Part shown: positions 35,079 through 44,932 of the stretch, one piece after another | How positions within the stretch are numbered: the first letter of the stretch is position 1 | Layout of the letters: every line of letters starts with the position of its first letter | From: Acidimicrobiia bacterium | GTDB taxonomy: Bacteria > Actinomycetota > Acidimicrobiia > Acidimicrobiales > Poriferisodalaceae | Length of the DNA stretch: 64,000 nucleotides | Assembly (NCBI GenBank): GCA_022824805.1 | Contig: JAJDZE010000021.1 | Coordinates: forward strand, 1-64,000 | Direction of reading: 5' to 3' | Made by a program: the position numbers and the translations under genes | The notes under the pieces: generated by a model | Told to the model about the DNA's origin: nothing | The model's input: only the letters and a program-made list of their open reading frames with translations | Database searches by the model: none

Positions 35079-36587
35079 GTGCCGTGGTGGCTGTGGTTGC
35101 TGATCAGCATCGGGGCCTTTCTTGGGATCGTGTTCATTCACGACAGCACTCAGAAGCGGCACTCGATCCTGCGCACGTACCCGGTCATCGGCCATCTCCG
35201 TTTCCTGCTGGAGAAGATCGGACCCGAGCTGCGCCAGTACATCGTCGCTCACAACGAGGAGGAGCGGCCGTTCAACCGCGACGAGCGACGCTGGGTTTAC
35301 TCGACAGCCAAAGAGCAGAACACGTATTTCGGGTTCGGCACCGACGACGAGATCGACAAGCCCGGCCACATCACGTTCCGCCACAGCCCGTTCCCCCTGG
35401 GCCGCACCGTGCCAGCCGATGCGCCGCTGCCATGCGGCAAAGTCATGGGCGCTTGGAGCGGCCGGGACAAGGCATTCCGCCCCGCTTCGATTGTGAACGT
35501 CTCGGCTATGAGCTTCGGGTCATTGTCCGGTACGGCGATCGAAGCGCTCAACCGCGGGGCGAAGCTGGCGGGCTGCATGCACAACACGGGCGAAGGAGGC
35601 ATTTCCAAGCACCACCGCAGCGGCGGCGATCTGGTCTTCCAGATGGGGACTGGCTACTTCGGGTGCCGGAATCCCGACGGCACCTTCTCGATGGATCGGC
35701 TGCTGGAAACCGTCGAGGGGGCGCCGGTCCGATCCATCGAGGTGAAGCTGTCCCAAGGAGCGAAGCCGGGTGTCGGCGGCCTGCTGCCCGGGGCCAAGGT
35801 GAGTCCCGAGATCGCAGAGGCACGTGGCGTCCCGGTCGGCAAGGATGTGGTGAGTCCCAGCCGCCACTCGGCATTCGGCAGCGTCGCGGAGTTGGTGGAC
35901 TTCGTGGAAGAGGTGGCCGGGGCGACCGGTCTGCCAGTGGGCATCAAGTCGGCGGTGGGCCAGGAGGCATTCTGGACCGAGCTGGCCCAACACATGGCCG
36001 AGACCCGCCGTGGACCCGACTTCGTTACCGTGGACGGCGCAGAGGGGGGAACAGGTGCAGGACCGCTGGTGTTCACCGATCACGTCGCACTGCCGTTCTG
36101 GCGGGCGTTCGGCATCGTGCACCGGGCCTTCGGCGAGGCCAGCCTGACTGACCAGATCGTGATGATCGGCTCCGCCAAGCTCGGCTTTCCTGCCCCCGCG
36201 GCGCTGGCATTCAACATCGGGGTCGACATGATCGGCGTGGCTCGCGAACCGATGATGGCGATCGGCTGCATTCAGGCGCAGCGCTGCCACACCGACCACT
36301 GCCCCACCGGCGTGGCGACGCAGAACAAGTGGCTCTCTCGTGGCCTCGACCCCACGCTCAAGAGCGTCCGGCTGGGGAACTACGTCATCGGGTTGCGCAA
36401 GGAGCTGTTCCGGCTGGCCGATGCGTGCGGTGTCGAGCACCCGGGCCTCATCGGGGGCGACAATGTGAACGTGGTGAGTCCCTTCGGCGATCTCGTTCCC
36501 GCCCACCACGCCTTCGGCGTGACCCCCGAGCGCACCCACAGCCCCGCCCGCATCGCCGGACTGCTGGAAGCGGTGAGCGCGCCATGA
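35079..36587 (+). CDS. FMN-binding glutamate synthase-like family protein
   Basis: VPWWLWLLISIGAFLGIVFIHDS TM, then SAMSFGSLSGTAIEALNRGAKLAGCMHNTGEGGISKHH and DFVTVDGAEGGTGAGPLVFTDHV. Confidence 0.9.
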   Translation: MPWWLWLLISIGAFLGIVFIHDSTQKRHSILRTYPVIGHLRFLLEKIGPELRQYIVAHNEEERPFNRDERRWVYSTAKEQNTYFGFGTDDEIDKPGHITFRHSPFPLGRTVPADAPLPCGKVMGAWSGRDKAFRPASIVNVSAMSFGSLSGTAIEALNRGAKLAGCMHNTGEGGISKHHRSGGDLVFQMGTGYFGCRNPDGTFSMDRLLETVEGAPVRSIEVKLSQGAKPGVGGLLPGAKVSPEIAEARGVPVGKDVVSPSRHSAFGSVAELVDFVEEVAGATGLPVGIKSAVGQEAFWTELAQHMAETRRGPDFVTVDGAEGGTGAGPLVFTDHVALPFWRAFGIVHRAFGEASLTDQIVMIGSAKLGFPAPAALAFNIGVDMIGVAREPMMAIGCIQAQRCHTDHCPTGVATQNKWLSRGLDPTLKSVRLGNYVIGLRKELFRLADACGVEHPGLIGGDNVNVVSPFGDLVPAHHAFGVTPERTHSPARIAGLLEAVSAP

Positions 36588-37435
36588 GCCGCCCCTACGG
36601 CCGCCCGATCCAGGCCAGCTCGCAGCCACGAGAGCGCATCACCGACGAGCACAAGGCGGTGTTCGCGGCGGACGGCGTGGTGAAGGTGACCCATGCGGTG
36701 TCGGACGAGTGGGTCGAACGGGTGCTCGGCGTGGCCGACCAGCAGCTGCGCGAGCCCGGCAAGTGGGTTTCGGACACGAATCCGGGAGCGCCGGAGAACC
36801 GGCTGTTCACGAGCCGGTACCGCTGGGAGGTCGATCCGGTCATCGGCGACTTCGTCTTCAACTCGGGCATGGCCCAGATGGCCGCGGCGCTGATGGGCTC
36901 GGATACTGCCCGCTTCTACTTCGACCACCTGCTCATCAAGGAGCCGCGGACTGCCAACCCCACGCCGTGGCATCAGGACATCCCCTACTGGCCCTTCCTG
37001 GGCAAGCAGATCTGCTCGGCGTGGGTGGCGATGACACCGGTGACCGTGGCCGAGAGCTCGCTCGAGTTCGTGCGAGGTTCGCACAGCTGGGACGCCTACT
37101 ACGCACCCGAGTCCTTCGACGGCAAGAAGGGCTTCATGGCCGACTTCGAGGGCCCCAAGATGCCTGATGTCGAGGCCGACCGGGCCGCGTACGACATCGT
37201 CGGCTTCGATGTCGAGCCCGGCGATGCGCTGTTCTTCTCGTCGTGGATCATCCACGGCTCGCCGGGCAATGCCGGCGACCACCGGCGGGTGGCGCTGTCC
37301 ACCCGCTGGCTGGGCGACGACGCCGTGTGGTACCCCCACCCGGGGTGCGATCCCATCGTGGGCGACGACGACACGACATCGGTCGCCGGCGAGTACCCCG
37401 CCGACGATCACAAGTTCCCGCTCGTCGCCGCGTAG
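36584..37435 (+). CDS. Phytanoyl-CoA dioxygenase family protein
   Basis: LLIKEPRTANPTPWHQDIPYWPFLGKQICSAWVAMTPVTVAESSLEFVRGSHSW; overlaps the upstream stop (ATGA). Confidence 0.9.
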   Translation: MSRPYGRPIQASSQPRERITDEHKAVFAADGVVKVTHAVSDEWVERVLGVADQQLREPGKWVSDTNPGAPENRLFTSRYRWEVDPVIGDFVFNSGMAQMAAALMGSDTARFYFDHLLIKEPRTANPTPWHQDIPYWPFLGKQICSAWVAMTPVTVAESSLEFVRGSHSWDAYYAPESFDGKKGFMADFEGPKMPDVEADRAAYDIVGFDVEPGDALFFSSWIIHGSPGNAGDHRRVALSTRWLGDDAVWYPHPGCDPIVGDDDTTSVAGEYPADDHKFPLVAA

Positions 37436-37495
37436 CGCAGCCATTGTGCGCGGGTGAATCACGAGTGCCGCCGGAAGTGCGAGTAGTTTCAGGGC

Positions 37496-38080
37496 ATGGA
37501 CTACCCAGCCTCAGTAACTGTTCAACCCTCAGAGCGCGTGGCCAACTGGCGTCCGCTGGTCCACTGGATCCTGCTGATCCCGCACTTCGTGATCCTCTTG
37601 GTGTTCCACATCGTGGCCTGGCTGCTCTCCCTCCTGACCATGTTCGCGATTTTCTTTACCGGCAAGCTGCCGGCAGGCATGGCGAGCTTCCAGGTGATGT
37701 ACATCCGCTACTACCACCGCGTGCTGTCGTACGTGCATCTCATGCACGACCAGTACCCGCCATTTGAATTCCCTTCGTCGGAAGAGGAACCGGGCGGATT
37801 GCCGGTGGCGACGAATGTCGCAGTGCCGTCGGGGAACCGCAATCGTCTGGCAGCACTGTTCCGCCCGATCTACGGGCTGCCGCAGATCGTGTTCGTCACC
37901 GTCTACTCGTATCTCGTCGTTCTCGTGGTGACGATCGCCTACTTCATCATCATGGTCACCGGCCGCTGGCCCGCAGGCATGCGCAACTTCGTGATCGGGT
38001 TCTACCGGGCCCACGCGCGCTACTTGGCCTTCATGTACATGCTGACCGACCAGTACCCGCCCTTCAGCGCCGCCGAATAG
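37496..38080 (+). CDS. DUF4389-type membrane protein
   Basis: Two internally similar halves: RLVHW..IPHFVILLVF...ITMFAIFFTGKLPAGMASFQVMYIRYYHRVLSYVHLMHDQYPPF and ...GRWPAGMRNFVIGFYRAHARYLAFMYMLTDQYPPF. Confidence 0.82.
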   Translation: MDYPASVTVQPSERVANWRPLVHWILLIPHFVILLVFHIVAWLLSLLTMFAIFFTGKLPAGMASFQVMYIRYYHRVLSYVHLMHDQYPPFEFPSSEEEPGGLPVATNVAVPSGNRNRLAALFRPIYGLPQIVFVTVYSYLVVLVVTIAYFIIMVTGRWPAGMRNFVIGFYRAHARYLAFMYMLTDQYPPFSAAE

Positions 38081-38181
38081 GTCCAGTTCCGACAGTCACC
38101 GAACGCGCATTCGACGGGCGGCCAGCGCCGTCGCAGGGCTACCGTGCGGGCGATGAGCGAAGCCCGAGGTGAGTGACTGCC

Positions 38182-39855
38182 ATGAGTGAGATGACCGGCG
38201 GCGAGGCCGTCGCAGCGACGTTGGCGCGCTTGGGCGTGCGGCACGTCTTCGGAATCGTCAGCGTGCACAACCTGCCGATCTACGAGGCACTGTCGGTGCG
38301 TGACGACATCGAGGTGGTGAAGGTTCGCCACGAGCAGGCCGCCGCTCACGCCGCCGATGCCTACTGCCGCGCAACCGGGGAGATGGGCGTGCTGCTCACC
38401 TCGACCGGCCCGGGCGCGGCCAATGCGGTGGCGGGGCTCTACGAGGCATCGTTCACCAGTTCGGCCGTGTTGATGGTGACCGGTCAGACCGAATCCCGCT
38501 TCTACGGCAAGGGCAAGGGCTTCCTGCACGAGAACGATCAACAGGTCGAGATGCTGCGCTCGGTGTGCCGCAGCGTGGCGTCTGTGCGGCACCCGAGCGA
38601 GATCTCGGCTGAGATCGCCCGCGTCGCTGATGACATCCGCACCGGCCGACCTCAGCCTGGCGCGGTGGAGATCCCGATCGATTTCCAGTACGCCAAGGTC
38701 GGCGACGGACCCGCCGCAGGCTCACCCGAGGTGCCCCGACTTCGACCAGATGCATCGCTGCTCGACGATGCGGCGGAGCGCCTCGCGGGCGCTCAGCGAC
38801 CGCTCATCTGGGCCGGCGGCGGCGTCGTCAGCGCAGATGCCTCGGCCGAGCTCACCGCGTTGGCCGAGCGGCTCGGCGCGCCGGTCGTGACGACGATCGA
38901 AGGTCGCAGCGCGCTGAGCGAGCTGCATCCGTTGTCGCTGGGCTTCCGCTCAGACCGCCCCCAGATGGCCGACGTCTTCGCCGAGGCCGACCTGCTGCTG
39001 GCCGTGGGCACCCGATTCCAGAACTACGCAACCCGGGTGTGGGCGCTGCAATTGCCCGACGAGCTGATCCACCTCGACGCCGATCCTGGCGTGATCGGCC
39101 TCAACTACCCGGCGTCGCTGGCCGTCGTGGGCGACGCAAAGCTCAGCTTGGCCGGCCTGCTCGAACGGGTGGGCGACGGCGCGCCCACCATCGATGACGG
39201 CTACGTCGAACGGGCACGCAAGCATCGCTCGTCCGACATCGAAGCGATGCGGGAAGAGATCGGACCCGACCACGCGGCGATCTGCGACGCGATCCGCCGC
39301 ATGCTGCCCGATGAGGCCCGCATCGTCCGTGACACCACCGTGCCCGGCTACATGTGGGGCAATCGGCTGCTGCCGATCGTGGCGCCGCGCACGTCCATCC
39401 GGGCGGCGAACGCGGCGATCGGCCCCGGCGTGCCGATGGCGGTCGGTGCGGCGCTTGCCACCGGCCAGCCGACCGTGGTGATCCAAGGCGACGGCGGGCT
39501 GATGCTGTCTGTGGGGGAGCTCTCGACGCTCGCCGAGCATGGCCTGCCCGTGATCGTGTGCGTCTTCAACGACGGCGGCTACGGCGTGCTGCGCATCATC
39601 CAGGACGCCTTGTGGGACGAGCACCACGGCACCGAGATCGGCGGCATCGACTTCGTCGCGGCGGCTGAGGCCATGAGCGTGCCGGCCCAGCGGGTGCGCA
39701 GCGTGGCCGAGTTCGAAGCTGCCTTCGGCGAAGCGGTTGCCCGTGCCAGCGGCGAATCAGGCCCCGTGGGACCGTCGCTGATCGACATCGACCAAACCGC
39801 GCTCGTCCCGATCACGTTCCCGCTCCCCGCGCACCAGCGTCGCCGCGACGACTGA
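38182..39855 (+). CDS. Thiamine-pyrophosphate-dependent enzyme (acetolactate synthase-like)
   Basis: GGEAVAATLARLGVRHVFGIVSVHNLPIYEAL...VRHEQAAAHAADAYCRATGEMGVLLTSTGPGAANAVAGLYEA; C-terminal GDGGLMLSVGELSTLAEHGLPVIVCVFNDGGYGVL. Confidence 0.93.
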   Translation: MSEMTGGEAVAATLARLGVRHVFGIVSVHNLPIYEALSVRDDIEVVKVRHEQAAAHAADAYCRATGEMGVLLTSTGPGAANAVAGLYEASFTSSAVLMVTGQTESRFYGKGKGFLHENDQQVEMLRSVCRSVASVRHPSEISAEIARVADDIRTGRPQPGAVEIPIDFQYAKVGDGPAAGSPEVPRLRPDASLLDDAAERLAGAQRPLIWAGGGVVSADASAELTALAERLGAPVVTTIEGRSALSELHPLSLGFRSDRPQMADVFAEADLLLAVGTRFQNYATRVWALQLPDELIHLDADPGVIGLNYPASLAVVGDAKLSLAGLLERVGDGAPTIDDGYVERARKHRSSDIEAMREEIGPDHAAICDAIRRMLPDEARIVRDTTVPGYMWGNRLLPIVAPRTSIRAANAAIGPGVPMAVGAALATGQPTVVIQGDGGLMLSVGELSTLAEHGLPVIVCVFNDGGYGVLRIIQDALWDEHHGTEIGGIDFVAAAEAMSVPAQRVRSVAEFEAAFGEAVARASGESGPVGPSLIDIDQTALVPITFPLPAHQRRRDD

Positions 39856-39873
39856 GCGCTGCCGGCCGACGGT

Positions 39874-41049
39874 CTAGAGGCCGGAGGTGTCGGCGTCGGG
39901 GTCGAAGAACGTGCGGCCGGCCAGCTCCATCACCGGCATCGCGACCATGAAGTGGGCCGAGGCGGTCTGGGCGTCACGCAGGTGGCGTTGCAGCGGGGAT
40001 GCTTCGAACACCGCCGTGCCCCCGACAGCGGCGTTCATGGAACCGATCACGCGCAGGCTGGTCTGCATCGCATGGGTGGTTGCCGTGCGCAGGTCACGGC
40101 GGAGCTCCAAGTCGGACAAGCCATGCTGTGCGCGCTCCCAGGCGGCATCGATCGTCGCGTACAGCAGCGTGCGGGCCGCCCGCACCTCGGTGTCTGCCAC
40201 TGCCACGGCCGAGTGCAGCGCCGGTCGCTGATCCAGGGTGCGACGCGACCCTTGGGGCACCTTCGACCCCGCGACGTCAATGACTTCGTCCACGCTCGCC
40301 CGGGCCATCCCCAGCGCGATCGCGCCGATGGGCAGCGCCAGCAGGCCGAACAGCGGCATGCGGTACAGCGGCTCGGCGGCGTACGACGACTTCAGGATGG
40401 AGCGCTCGTAGGCGATGCGCGATGCAGGCAGCCAGACATTGTGAACCTCGAACGTGCTCGAACCCGAACCGCGCAGCCCGCTGGTGCGCCAGTCGTCGTG
40501 CAGATCGATGTCGTCGGGCCGGAAGAACGCCCGGCCGAGAGCCGGCTGGAGGCTGACGCCACCGCGATCAGCGGCAGTGCCATCGTCGATCTGCACGCCT
40601 GCGGAGATCCATGCCGCGTTGTGCGAACCCGAGGCCCATGCCCAGCGCCCGCTCACCATGTACCCGTCGTCGCCGTCGGGCCCGGGTGCAGCCGTGGCTG
40701 TCCCCGAGTGTGCGAACACCCCGGCCGTGATGACATCGGGGTTCTCCAGCACCTCCGCAAGCTGGGCCGGCCCGAGCGCCGCGAACATGATCTGCGATGT
40801 CGCACCGATGAACGTGCACCACGCGGCCGAGGCGTTGCCCATGGCGAGCACTTCGCTGATCTCAGCGACCACCGCCGGCGCAAGCCCCAGCCCGCCCAGC
40901 TCGGGCGGCACCAGCGTTCGGTAGAAGCCGTCGGCCGCCAGCGCTTCGGCCAGGTCCTGGGGAAGCTGCCGCAGAGCGTCGATCTCGACGCTCCGCTCTC
41001 GCAGCGTCGGGCCCCACTCCGCTGCCAGCGTCAGCATCCTGTCGTTCAT
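39874..41049 (-). CDS. Acyl-CoA dehydrogenase / flavin-dependent monooxygenase family protein
   Basis: LPQDLAEALAADGFYRTLVPPELGGLGLAPAVVAEISEVLAMGNASAAWCTFIGAT... Confidence 0.87.
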   Translation of the reverse strand: MNDRMLTLAAEWGPTLRERSVEIDALRQLPQDLAEALAADGFYRTLVPPELGGLGLAPAVVAEISEVLAMGNASAAWCTFIGATSQIMFAALGPAQLAEVLENPDVITAGVFAHSGTATAAPGPDGDDGYMVSGRWAWASGSHNAAWISAGVQIDDGTAADRGGVSLQPALGRAFFRPDDIDLHDDWRTSGLRGSGSSTFEVHNVWLPASRIAYERSILKSSYAAEPLYRMPLFGLLALPIGAIALGMARASVDEVIDVAGSKVPQGSRRTLDQRPALHSAVAVADTEVRAARTLLYATIDAAWERAQHGLSDLELRRDLRTATTHAMQTSLRVIGSMNAAVGGTAVFEASPLQRHLRDAQTASAHFMVAMPVMELAGRTFFDPDADTSGL

Positions 41050-42173
41050 GCCGACACAGGCTGGCACTCGAATGGCACACCCAGCTCGTCGCCGACACGG
41101 CCCAGAGACCTGACGACCGACGCCGGGTAGCTGACAGTGCCCGCGGCAGTCCGCCGATCCATCTCGAGTTGTTCGAGTTCGCCGGGCAGGTACACGGTCT
41201 GGCCTGGCAGCGCGTCCTCTTCCCCGGCAGCGCGGATCTGGGCCACCATGTCCTCGATGTCGTCGTAGTAACCCTCACGGTCGCGGAACACGCCCGGATC
41301 CATCAGCAGGAAGAACTGCCCCCGCCGACCCACGGCCACATCGCCGGTGTGGGCTGAGCCGCCCAGGATCCCGGCGGCGATGTTCGAAGCCGTGATCATG
41401 CCGATGCCCTTGTAGCCGCCGATGGCCGGCACGATGCCGCGCATCGCCACGTCGGGATCGACCGTGGGGTTGCCGTCGCGGTCCAGGAAGCCCCACTCCA
41501 CCGGAATCTCGGCGCCCTCGGAACGAGCCCGCAGCACCTTGCCCAGCGCGACGGGCGTGATGGCCATATCGAGCACGATCGGCGGCTGGTCGCGGCGCGG
41601 GAACGTCCACACGATCGGGTTGTTGCCGAACAGCTTCCGGCGGCTGCCAAACGGCGCCAGGTTCGGCACCGACGTGGTGGTGCCGTAGCAGACAAAGCCG
41701 GCTTCAGCGGCCTGGTATGGGTAGTTCGCGCCGCAGCCCCAGTCGTTCGAATTGCGGATCACGCCGACCACCAGCCCGCTTTCGCGGGCGGCGTCAATGA
41801 GCTGCTCCATGAAGCGGGTGATCACGAGCTGGCCGAGCCCGTGGTGCCCGTCGGCGACCAGCACTGACGGCGTGCGGGTGACGATCTCGCACTGCGCAGT
41901 CGGGTCGGTGGTGCCGTCGCGGAACCAGTTGACATACCAGCTGACGCGCTGGAAGCCGTGCGTGTCGACGCCGCGCCGATCCGACCAGAGCTGGTTGTCG
42001 ACAACAGTCGCCGCGTCGTCGGCAGCCATGCCCGCTGCTGCGTATGCCGCAACGCCCCACGGCCGAAGCTCGTCCAGCCGAAACGACACCGGCGCACTGT
42101 CGTCGCCGTCGGCTGGCCGGTCGTCAGGTATTCCCCGCGGCAGCGTCTCGCCGCTCGCCGTCTGCTCGCTCAT
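41046..42173 (-). CDS. Ldh family oxidoreductase (malate/L-lactate dehydrogenase type 2)
   Basis: DNQLWSDRRGVDTHGFQRVSWYVNWF...VVGVIRNSNDWGCGANYPYQAAEAGFVCYGTTTSVPNLAPFG. Confidence 0.9.
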   Translation of the reverse strand: MSEQTASGETLPRGIPDDRPADGDDSAPVSFRLDELRPWGVAAYAAAGMAADDAATVVDNQLWSDRRGVDTHGFQRVSWYVNWFRDGTTDPTAQCEIVTRTPSVLVADGHHGLGQLVITRFMEQLIDAARESGLVVGVIRNSNDWGCGANYPYQAAEAGFVCYGTTTSVPNLAPFGSRRKLFGNNPIVWTFPRRDQPPIVLDMAITPVALGKVLRARSEGAEIPVEWGFLDRDGNPTVDPDVAMRGIVPAIGGYKGIGMITASNIAAGILGGSAHTGDVAVGRRGQFFLLMDPGVFRDREGYYDDIEDMVAQIRAAGEEDALPGQTVYLPGELEQLEMDRRTAAGTVSYPASVVRSLGRVGDELGVPFECQPVSA

Positions 42174-42293
42174 CTCGTTTCGCCTGCCTCCATATCGAAC
42201 CGTACGCGAGTGTGTACACCGGCAGTCGCTGCTTCGCGCTGGACGGACACTGGAATCAGCGGGTCAGGAAAATGATGCGGACAAAGAGCGACG

Positions 42294-42617
42294 ATGTGCG
42301 ATGATGCCGGAGTGAGCCAGTTGCAGCAGGCCCAATTCGCCGACGTGGGTGCCATGGCGCAGCCCGACGCTGTGCTCACCCGCTTGGAGAAGCGGTTTGA
42401 GAAGCTTCGATCGGCGCTTGTCGCTGACCATCCTGGTCAGTGGGCGCTGCTCATCGACCGCGGTTCAAGACTGGTGCCGCTGCTCCAAGTGTTGGACGAC
42501 GAATGGGACGCGATTCGTGCTGGCTATGGCGACCCCGCCGTCCGCCGCTTCTGCGTCAAGCCGATCCTTGAGGCCGACCCAGAGTTGATGGTGAATTCGT
42601 TGGGGGACCGGCATTGA
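42294..42617 (+). CDS. Small DUF5678-like protein
   Basis: RLEKRFEKLRSALVADHPGQWALLIDRGSRLVPLLQVLDDEWDAIRAGYGDPAVRRFCVKPI; directly upstream of an aspartic-protease-like gene. Confidence 0.55.
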   Translation: MCDDAGVSQLQQAQFADVGAMAQPDAVLTRLEKRFEKLRSALVADHPGQWALLIDRGSRLVPLLQVLDDEWDAIRAGYGDPAVRRFCVKPILEADPELMVNSLGDRH

Positions 42618-42684
42618 TTCCGCGGCTGCCCCGTGGCCGCTGACGGCCCGCATCACCGGCAGCGGCGCACGCGTTGATTTCGAG

Positions 42685-43062
42685 TTGAACGCCACGGCAG
42701 TCGACGTGCAAGAGCATCGAATGGTCGCGCGCCCGCTGCCGCTGCCAGTCCGCGGCAAGGCACTGATCGACACTGGTACTCAGATGTCACTGATAAGCGA
42801 CCGCATCGCGCAGGCACTCGGCCTTGACCCGACGCGCACAACGGGGCTGCGCACCGCCGCCGGTCGGACTACCGCTCTCTGTTACGCCGTTGCGTTCTCA
42901 TTCGTGTCGCACGGAACCGTCATCGGCAATCCTCAAGACCTAATCGTCGGGCGTGCCGACACGCTGCAAGAAGACATGCTGCTTGGCCTCGACGTGCTCC
43001 GTCGCAGTCGCATGGAATGGAACGGCCCCACCGCCACTGTCCGAATATTCCGGCACGGCTAG
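42685..43062 (+). CDS. Retropepsin-like aspartic protease family protein
   Basis: GKALIDTGTQMSLISDRIAQALGL (D-T-G signature) and LLGLDVLRRSRMEW; coding potential extends upstream to about 42616, so the start is uncertain. Confidence 0.72.
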   Translation: MNATAVDVQEHRMVARPLPLPVRGKALIDTGTQMSLISDRIAQALGLDPTRTTGLRTAAGRTTALCYAVAFSFVSHGTVIGNPQDLIVGRADTLQEDMLLGLDVLRRSRMEWNGPTATVRIFRHG

Positions 43063-43128
43063 GCCGTCGGCCTGTCTCCGACGGCCTTGGCCGCCGCCGT
43101 AAGGGGGACTGTCATTTTTGACAGTCCC
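43062..43128 (+). terminator. Two consecutive perfect hairpins between convergent genes
   Basis: GGCCGTCGG-cctgtct-CCGACGGCC (43062..43086) and GGGACTGTCA-tttt-TGACAGTCCC (43105..43128). Confidence 0.75.
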
Positions 43129-43158
43129 ACGTCCAGTGCGAATCGAGTCGAGTGTCGA

Positions 43159-44223
43159 TCAGTGGCCTGACAGATTGTCGACGACGGCGCTGGCGAAGCC
43201 TTCGGTGCCCGCAGTGCCGCCTTGGTCGGGGGTCAGGTGCTCGCCCGCTTCGTACACGGCGGCCAAGGACCGGTCCAGCCGATCTGCCGGTGCGTCGAGG
43301 CCCAAGTGGCGCAGCATCATCTCGGCCGACTCCAGCGTGGCAGTGGGGTTGATGATGCCCTGCCCGACAATGTCGGGCGCCGTGCCGTGGGCCGATTCGA
43401 AGTACGCCCAGTCGTCGCCGTAGCAGCCCGACGGCGCCAGGCCCATGCCGCCGATCGTGCCGGCGCCCTGGTCGGACAGGATGTCGCCGTACAGGTTCGG
43501 CAGCAGCAGCACGTCGAGATCGTGGGGCCGTACCACCAGCCGGTGCGCCATGTCGTCGACGATGAACTGCTCGTATTCCAAGCCGGGGTACTCCTGGGCC
43601 ACCTCCCGGGCGATGTCGCAGAACCAGCGATCGGTGGCCGGCAGCATGTTCGTCTTGGCCGAGACGGTCAGCTTGCCGCCGCGGCTCAGCGCCAGCTCGG
43701 CGGCGAAGCGGGTGACCTGTTCGGTGCCGGGCCGGGTGATGATCTTCGCCGCGAAGCGGCCCTTGGCGGCATCGGGCGGGACGCGAGAACGGCCCTCGGT
43801 CAGTCCCGCATCGAGCAGCCGTTGCGCCGGGCCCATGACGCCGACGTACATGTCCTCGAGGTTCTCCCTGACGATCACATAGTCGATCCCCTCGGGCCGG
43901 GCCAGCGGCGAGGCGTAGCCCGGCCGCCACCGCACCGGTCGCACGTTGGCGTAGGTGCGCTTGCCCCAGCGCATGAAGCCCGCCCCCGGCGTGGTGCCGT
44001 TCGACGATCCGAACAGCACCGTGTCGGCAGCGTCGATGCGCTCGCCGACCAGCGCCTCCCGCTCGTCGGGCGTGAGCGCTGCGAGCTCGTCGCCCACCGG
44101 CACGTGGTCCCAGTCGATGGGCAGGTCCAGCGCATCGAGCACCTGCAGCGACGCTGCCATCGCCTCGGGTGCCGCATCGTCACCTGGAATCACGCACACC
44201 CGGTGCCGCCGTTGCTCAATCAC
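43159..44223 (-). CDS. Isocitrate/isopropylmalate/tartrate dehydrogenase family protein
   Basis: RVCVIPGDDAAPEAMAASLQVLDAL...LLLPNLYGDILSDQGAGTIGGMGLAPSGCYGDDWAYFESAHGTAPDIVGQGIINPTATLESAEMML. Confidence 0.92.
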   Translation of the reverse strand: MIEQRRHRVCVIPGDDAAPEAMAASLQVLDALDLPIDWDHVPVGDELAALTPDEREALVGERIDAADTVLFGSSNGTTPGAGFMRWGKRTYANVRPVRWRPGYASPLARPEGIDYVIVRENLEDMYVGVMGPAQRLLDAGLTEGRSRVPPDAAKGRFAAKIITRPGTEQVTRFAAELALSRGGKLTVSAKTNMLPATDRWFCDIAREVAQEYPGLEYEQFIVDDMAHRLVVRPHDLDVLLLPNLYGDILSDQGAGTIGGMGLAPSGCYGDDWAYFESAHGTAPDIVGQGIINPTATLESAEMMLRHLGLDAPADRLDRSLAAVYEAGEHLTPDQGGTAGTEGFASAVVDNLSGH

Positions 44224-44272
44224 GCACGCCGACGCTACGCGGCGGCGTCGAGGTCCGCATGGGCGCCGCGGT

Positions 44273-44932
44273 TCACAGGCCTGGCTTCGTCACCATCACA
44301 GCAATGGCGGCCACGATGACCAGGTTGTTCGCCATCGACCAGAGCTCGGCCCGCTTCCGCAGCCGTTCCGCATCGCCGGACCGTTCGGAACCCGCGTCCA
44401 TGGCCTCGGCCAGCTTGGCGCCGGTCGGCCGCAGTGCGCCGTGGGCGATGCCTAACCAGACGAAGTACAAGATGAACGCAGTCGTCACCCAGCCTTGCCC
44501 TAAGGTCCAGCGGTCATCGAGGAGCACCGCCACCACGCCGGCAACGCCGGCGAGATAGGCCGCCATGTCGGTCAGCCGATTCGACGCAAACTCGAACGAG
44601 CGCCGCACAGCAGCTGCAGCGTCAGGACCATCGGCCCATGCCTGTCTCAGCATCAACGTGCCCAACGCGCTGCCCCCGAAGCCCACCACGGCACTCACGA
44701 GGTGGACGACCAGCACGGTTTGGTACCAGCCCGAGTTGAAGCTGGCCGCCACAAGGAAATCGCTGAAACCGAGTGCCATGCCCGCGAGTATCGCCGCCAG
44801 AGGCACCGATGCCGCAGTAGGCGCACCAAGAACGGTGCGATGAGCGAGCTCGTTCGGATCGCCGTGACTGGCAGTGGTAAGTTCGCTGTGCCGCAGAGAC
44901 ACGGCCGGATCTCCGGGGGAAGGGGTATCCAT
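44273..44932 (-). CDS. Predicted integral membrane protein (DUF2269-like)
   Basis: Several hydrophobic segments: LVVHLVSAVVGFGGSALGTLML, MAAYLAGVAGVVAVLLDDRWTLGQGWVTTAFILYFVWLGIAHG. Confidence 0.65.
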   Translation of the reverse strand: MDTPSPGDPAVSLRHSELTTASHGDPNELAHRTVLGAPTAASVPLAAILAGMALGFSDFLVAASFNSGWYQTVLVVHLVSAVVGFGGSALGTLMLRQAWADGPDAAAAVRRSFEFASNRLTDMAAYLAGVAGVVAVLLDDRWTLGQGWVTTAFILYFVWLGIAHGALRPTGAKLAEAMDAGSERSGDAERLRKRAELWSMANNLVIVAAIAVMVTKPGL

